Shown in pieces: positions 8,542 to 9,535 of a stretch of 9,535 nucleotides of DNA. The notes beneath the pieces are model-generated. The model saw nothing but the letters and a program-made list of their open reading frames with translations, made no database searches and had not been told where the DNA came from. The stretch covers positions 1 through 9,535 of the forward strand of contig JAGQUE010000012.1 of assembly GCA_020438665.1 (NCBI GenBank), written 5' to 3'. Made by a program: the position numbers and the translations under genes. This DNA is from Nocardioidaceae bacterium (GTDB lineage: Bacteria > Actinomycetota > Actinomycetes > Propionibacteriales > Nocardioidaceae). Within the stretch, counting starts at the first letter, position 1; every line of letters starts with the position of its first letter.

Positions 8542-9535
8542 GTGGCACACAAGCTGGTGATCGTCGAGTCCCCGGCCAAGGCCCGCACCATCGGCGGGTA
8601 CCTCGGCAAGGGGTACGTCGTCGAGTCCTCCATCGGGCACATCCGCGACCTTCCACAGAGCGCTGCCGAGACCCCGGCCAAGATCAAGGACAAGCCGTGG
8701 GGTCGACTGGCGGTCGACGTCGAGCACGACTTCGTGCCCTACTACGTCGTCCCGCGCGACAAGAAGGCCCAGATCGCCAAGCTCAAGACGCTGCTCAAGG
8801 ACGCCGACGAGCTCTATCTCGCCACCGATGAGGACCGTGAGGGCGAGGCGATCGCCTGGCACCTGCTCGACGAGCTCAAGCCCAAGGTCCCGGTGCGCCG
8901 GATGGTGTTCCACGAGATCACCAAGCCCGCGATCCAGGAAGCGGCCGCCAACCCGCGCGAGCTCGACATGGACCTCGTCGAGGCCCAGGAGGCGCGGCGC
9001 ATCCTCGACCGCCTCTATGGCTATGAGGTCTCACCGGTGCTGTGGCGCAAGGTCATGTCCGGTCTGTCGGCCGGGCGGGTCCAGTCGGTCGCGACCCGGC
9101 TGGTGGTCGACCGCGAGCGCGAGCGGATGGCCTTCCGGATGGCCTCCTACTGGGACCTCGAGGGCACCTTCGACGGCTATCCCGGCGGGATTCCGGGGGG
9201 TGTCCCTCCGGACGTGCGTATGTTCCCGGCCAAGCTCCACTCCATCGACGACAAGCGTGTGGCCCGCGGCAGCGACTTCGGGCAGGACGGCGAGCTGGCC
9301 AAGAAGAACGTCGTGCACCTCGACCGCAACGCCGCCGAGGCGCTCGTCGAGGCGCTGGCCGACACCTCCTATGCCGTCCGCTCGGTCGAGGCCAAGCCCT
9401 ATCGTCGGTCGCCCTATCCGCCGTTCCGCACGACGACGCTCCAGCAGGAGGCCTCCCGCAAGCTCGGGATGAGCGCGTCGACCACCATGTCGGTCGCGCA
9501 GCGCCTCTATGAGAACGGCTTCATCACCTATATGC
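8542..9535 (+). CDS. topA: DNA topoisomerase I (type IA), 3'-truncated by window edge
   Basis: Relaxes negatively supercoiled DNA by cutting one strand through a 5'-phosphotyrosine. The visible 331 residues cover the TOPRIM domain and the start of the topoisomerase core; actinobacterial TopA proteins are about 900-1000 residues. The start [14 protein letters not shown] contains the TOPRIM glutamate E9. The metal-binding set [14 protein letters not shown] has D96, D98 and E100. [17 protein letters not shown] is the conserved core motif. The sequence stops at GFITYM, whose Tyr330 corresponds to the catalytic tyrosine of the ITYMRTDS motif, so the window ends one codon plus one base after the active-site residue. 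A Gly/Pro-rich stretch at 214-223 looks longer than I expect for the family. GTG 8542 is preferred over the in-frame GTG 8476 because the 22 intervening codons have only about 68 percent G/C at the third position and family homology starts at 8542. Confidence 0.97.
   Translation, partial: MAHKLVIVESPAKARTIGGYLGKGYVVESSIGHIRDLPQSAAETPAKIKDKPWGRLAVDVEHDFVPYYVVPRDKKAQIAKLKTLLKDADELYLATDEDREGEAIAWHLLDELKPKVPVRRMVFHEITKPAIQEAAANPRELDMDLVEAQEARRILDRLYGYEVSPVLWRKVMSGLSAGRVQSVATRLVVDRERERMAFRMASYWDLEGTFDGYPGGIPGGVPPDVRMFPAKLHSIDDKRVARGSDFGQDGELAKKNVVHLDRNAAEALVEALADTSYAVRSVEAKPYRRSPYPPFRTTTLQQEASRKLGMSASTTMSVAQRLYENGFITYM

Noticed and set aside
8351..8656. N-terminal extension of the ABC ATPase by 102 codons to a start at 8656
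   Set aside because: It would run through the promoter repeats and into topA on the opposite strand, and family homology starts only at the ATG at 8350.
8377..8913. Minus-strand open frame over the start of topA
   Set aside because: It is a shadow of topA, whose plus-strand frame has the TOPRIM motifs and typical codon use.

Overview
The window is a high-GC chromosomal segment from an actinobacterium. The third codon position is almost always G or C, GTG starts are common, and there are several TANNNT -10 hexamers 6 to 7 bases before a start codon. The gene set (H+-pyrophosphatase, a DUF-flanked methyltransferase, a SARP/AfsR-type regulator, a DrrAB-like exporter and type IA topoisomerase) fits a soil-type actinomycete. 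My guess is Nocardioides or a relative, but that rests on general impression and is not proven.

Layout: (1) 1-1713, the C-terminal three quarters of membrane pyrophosphatase hppA, cut by the left edge. (2) 1714-1830, an intergenic region dense in inverted repeats, with two GC-rich hairpins and a mutually exclusive alternative fold, followed by a leaderless-type promoter. (3) 1831-3339, a class I SAM-dependent methyltransferase with an NPPF motif. (4) 3386-6532, a 1048-residue regulator with a SARP-type winged helix, BTAD domain, STAND/NB-ARC ATPase and long helical C-terminus, also behind a leaderless-type -10. (5) 6516-8350 on the minus strand, a two-gene DrrA/DrrB-like ABC-2 export operon. 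It is translationally coupled (ATGA) and converges on the regulator with a 17-bp tail-to-tail overlap. (6) 8351-8541, a divergent promoter region between the exporter and topA, holding three copies of an 8-bp direct repeat spaced 11 and 21 bp apart, right upstream of the exporter's -10. (7) 8542-9535, the N-terminal third of topA, cut by the right edge just after the catalytic tyrosine.

How it may fit together: the housekeeping genes (hppA, methyltransferase, topA) flank what looks like a self-contained regulator-exporter cassette. The most interesting idea is that the AfsR/SARP-like protein, or a similar repeat-binding regulator, activates the exporter through the phased GTGAAACC repeats. 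Repeat length, phasing and distance to the -10 resemble described SARP sites. This is inferred from sequence layout only. No mobile element, CRISPR array, tRNA or rRNA was seen.
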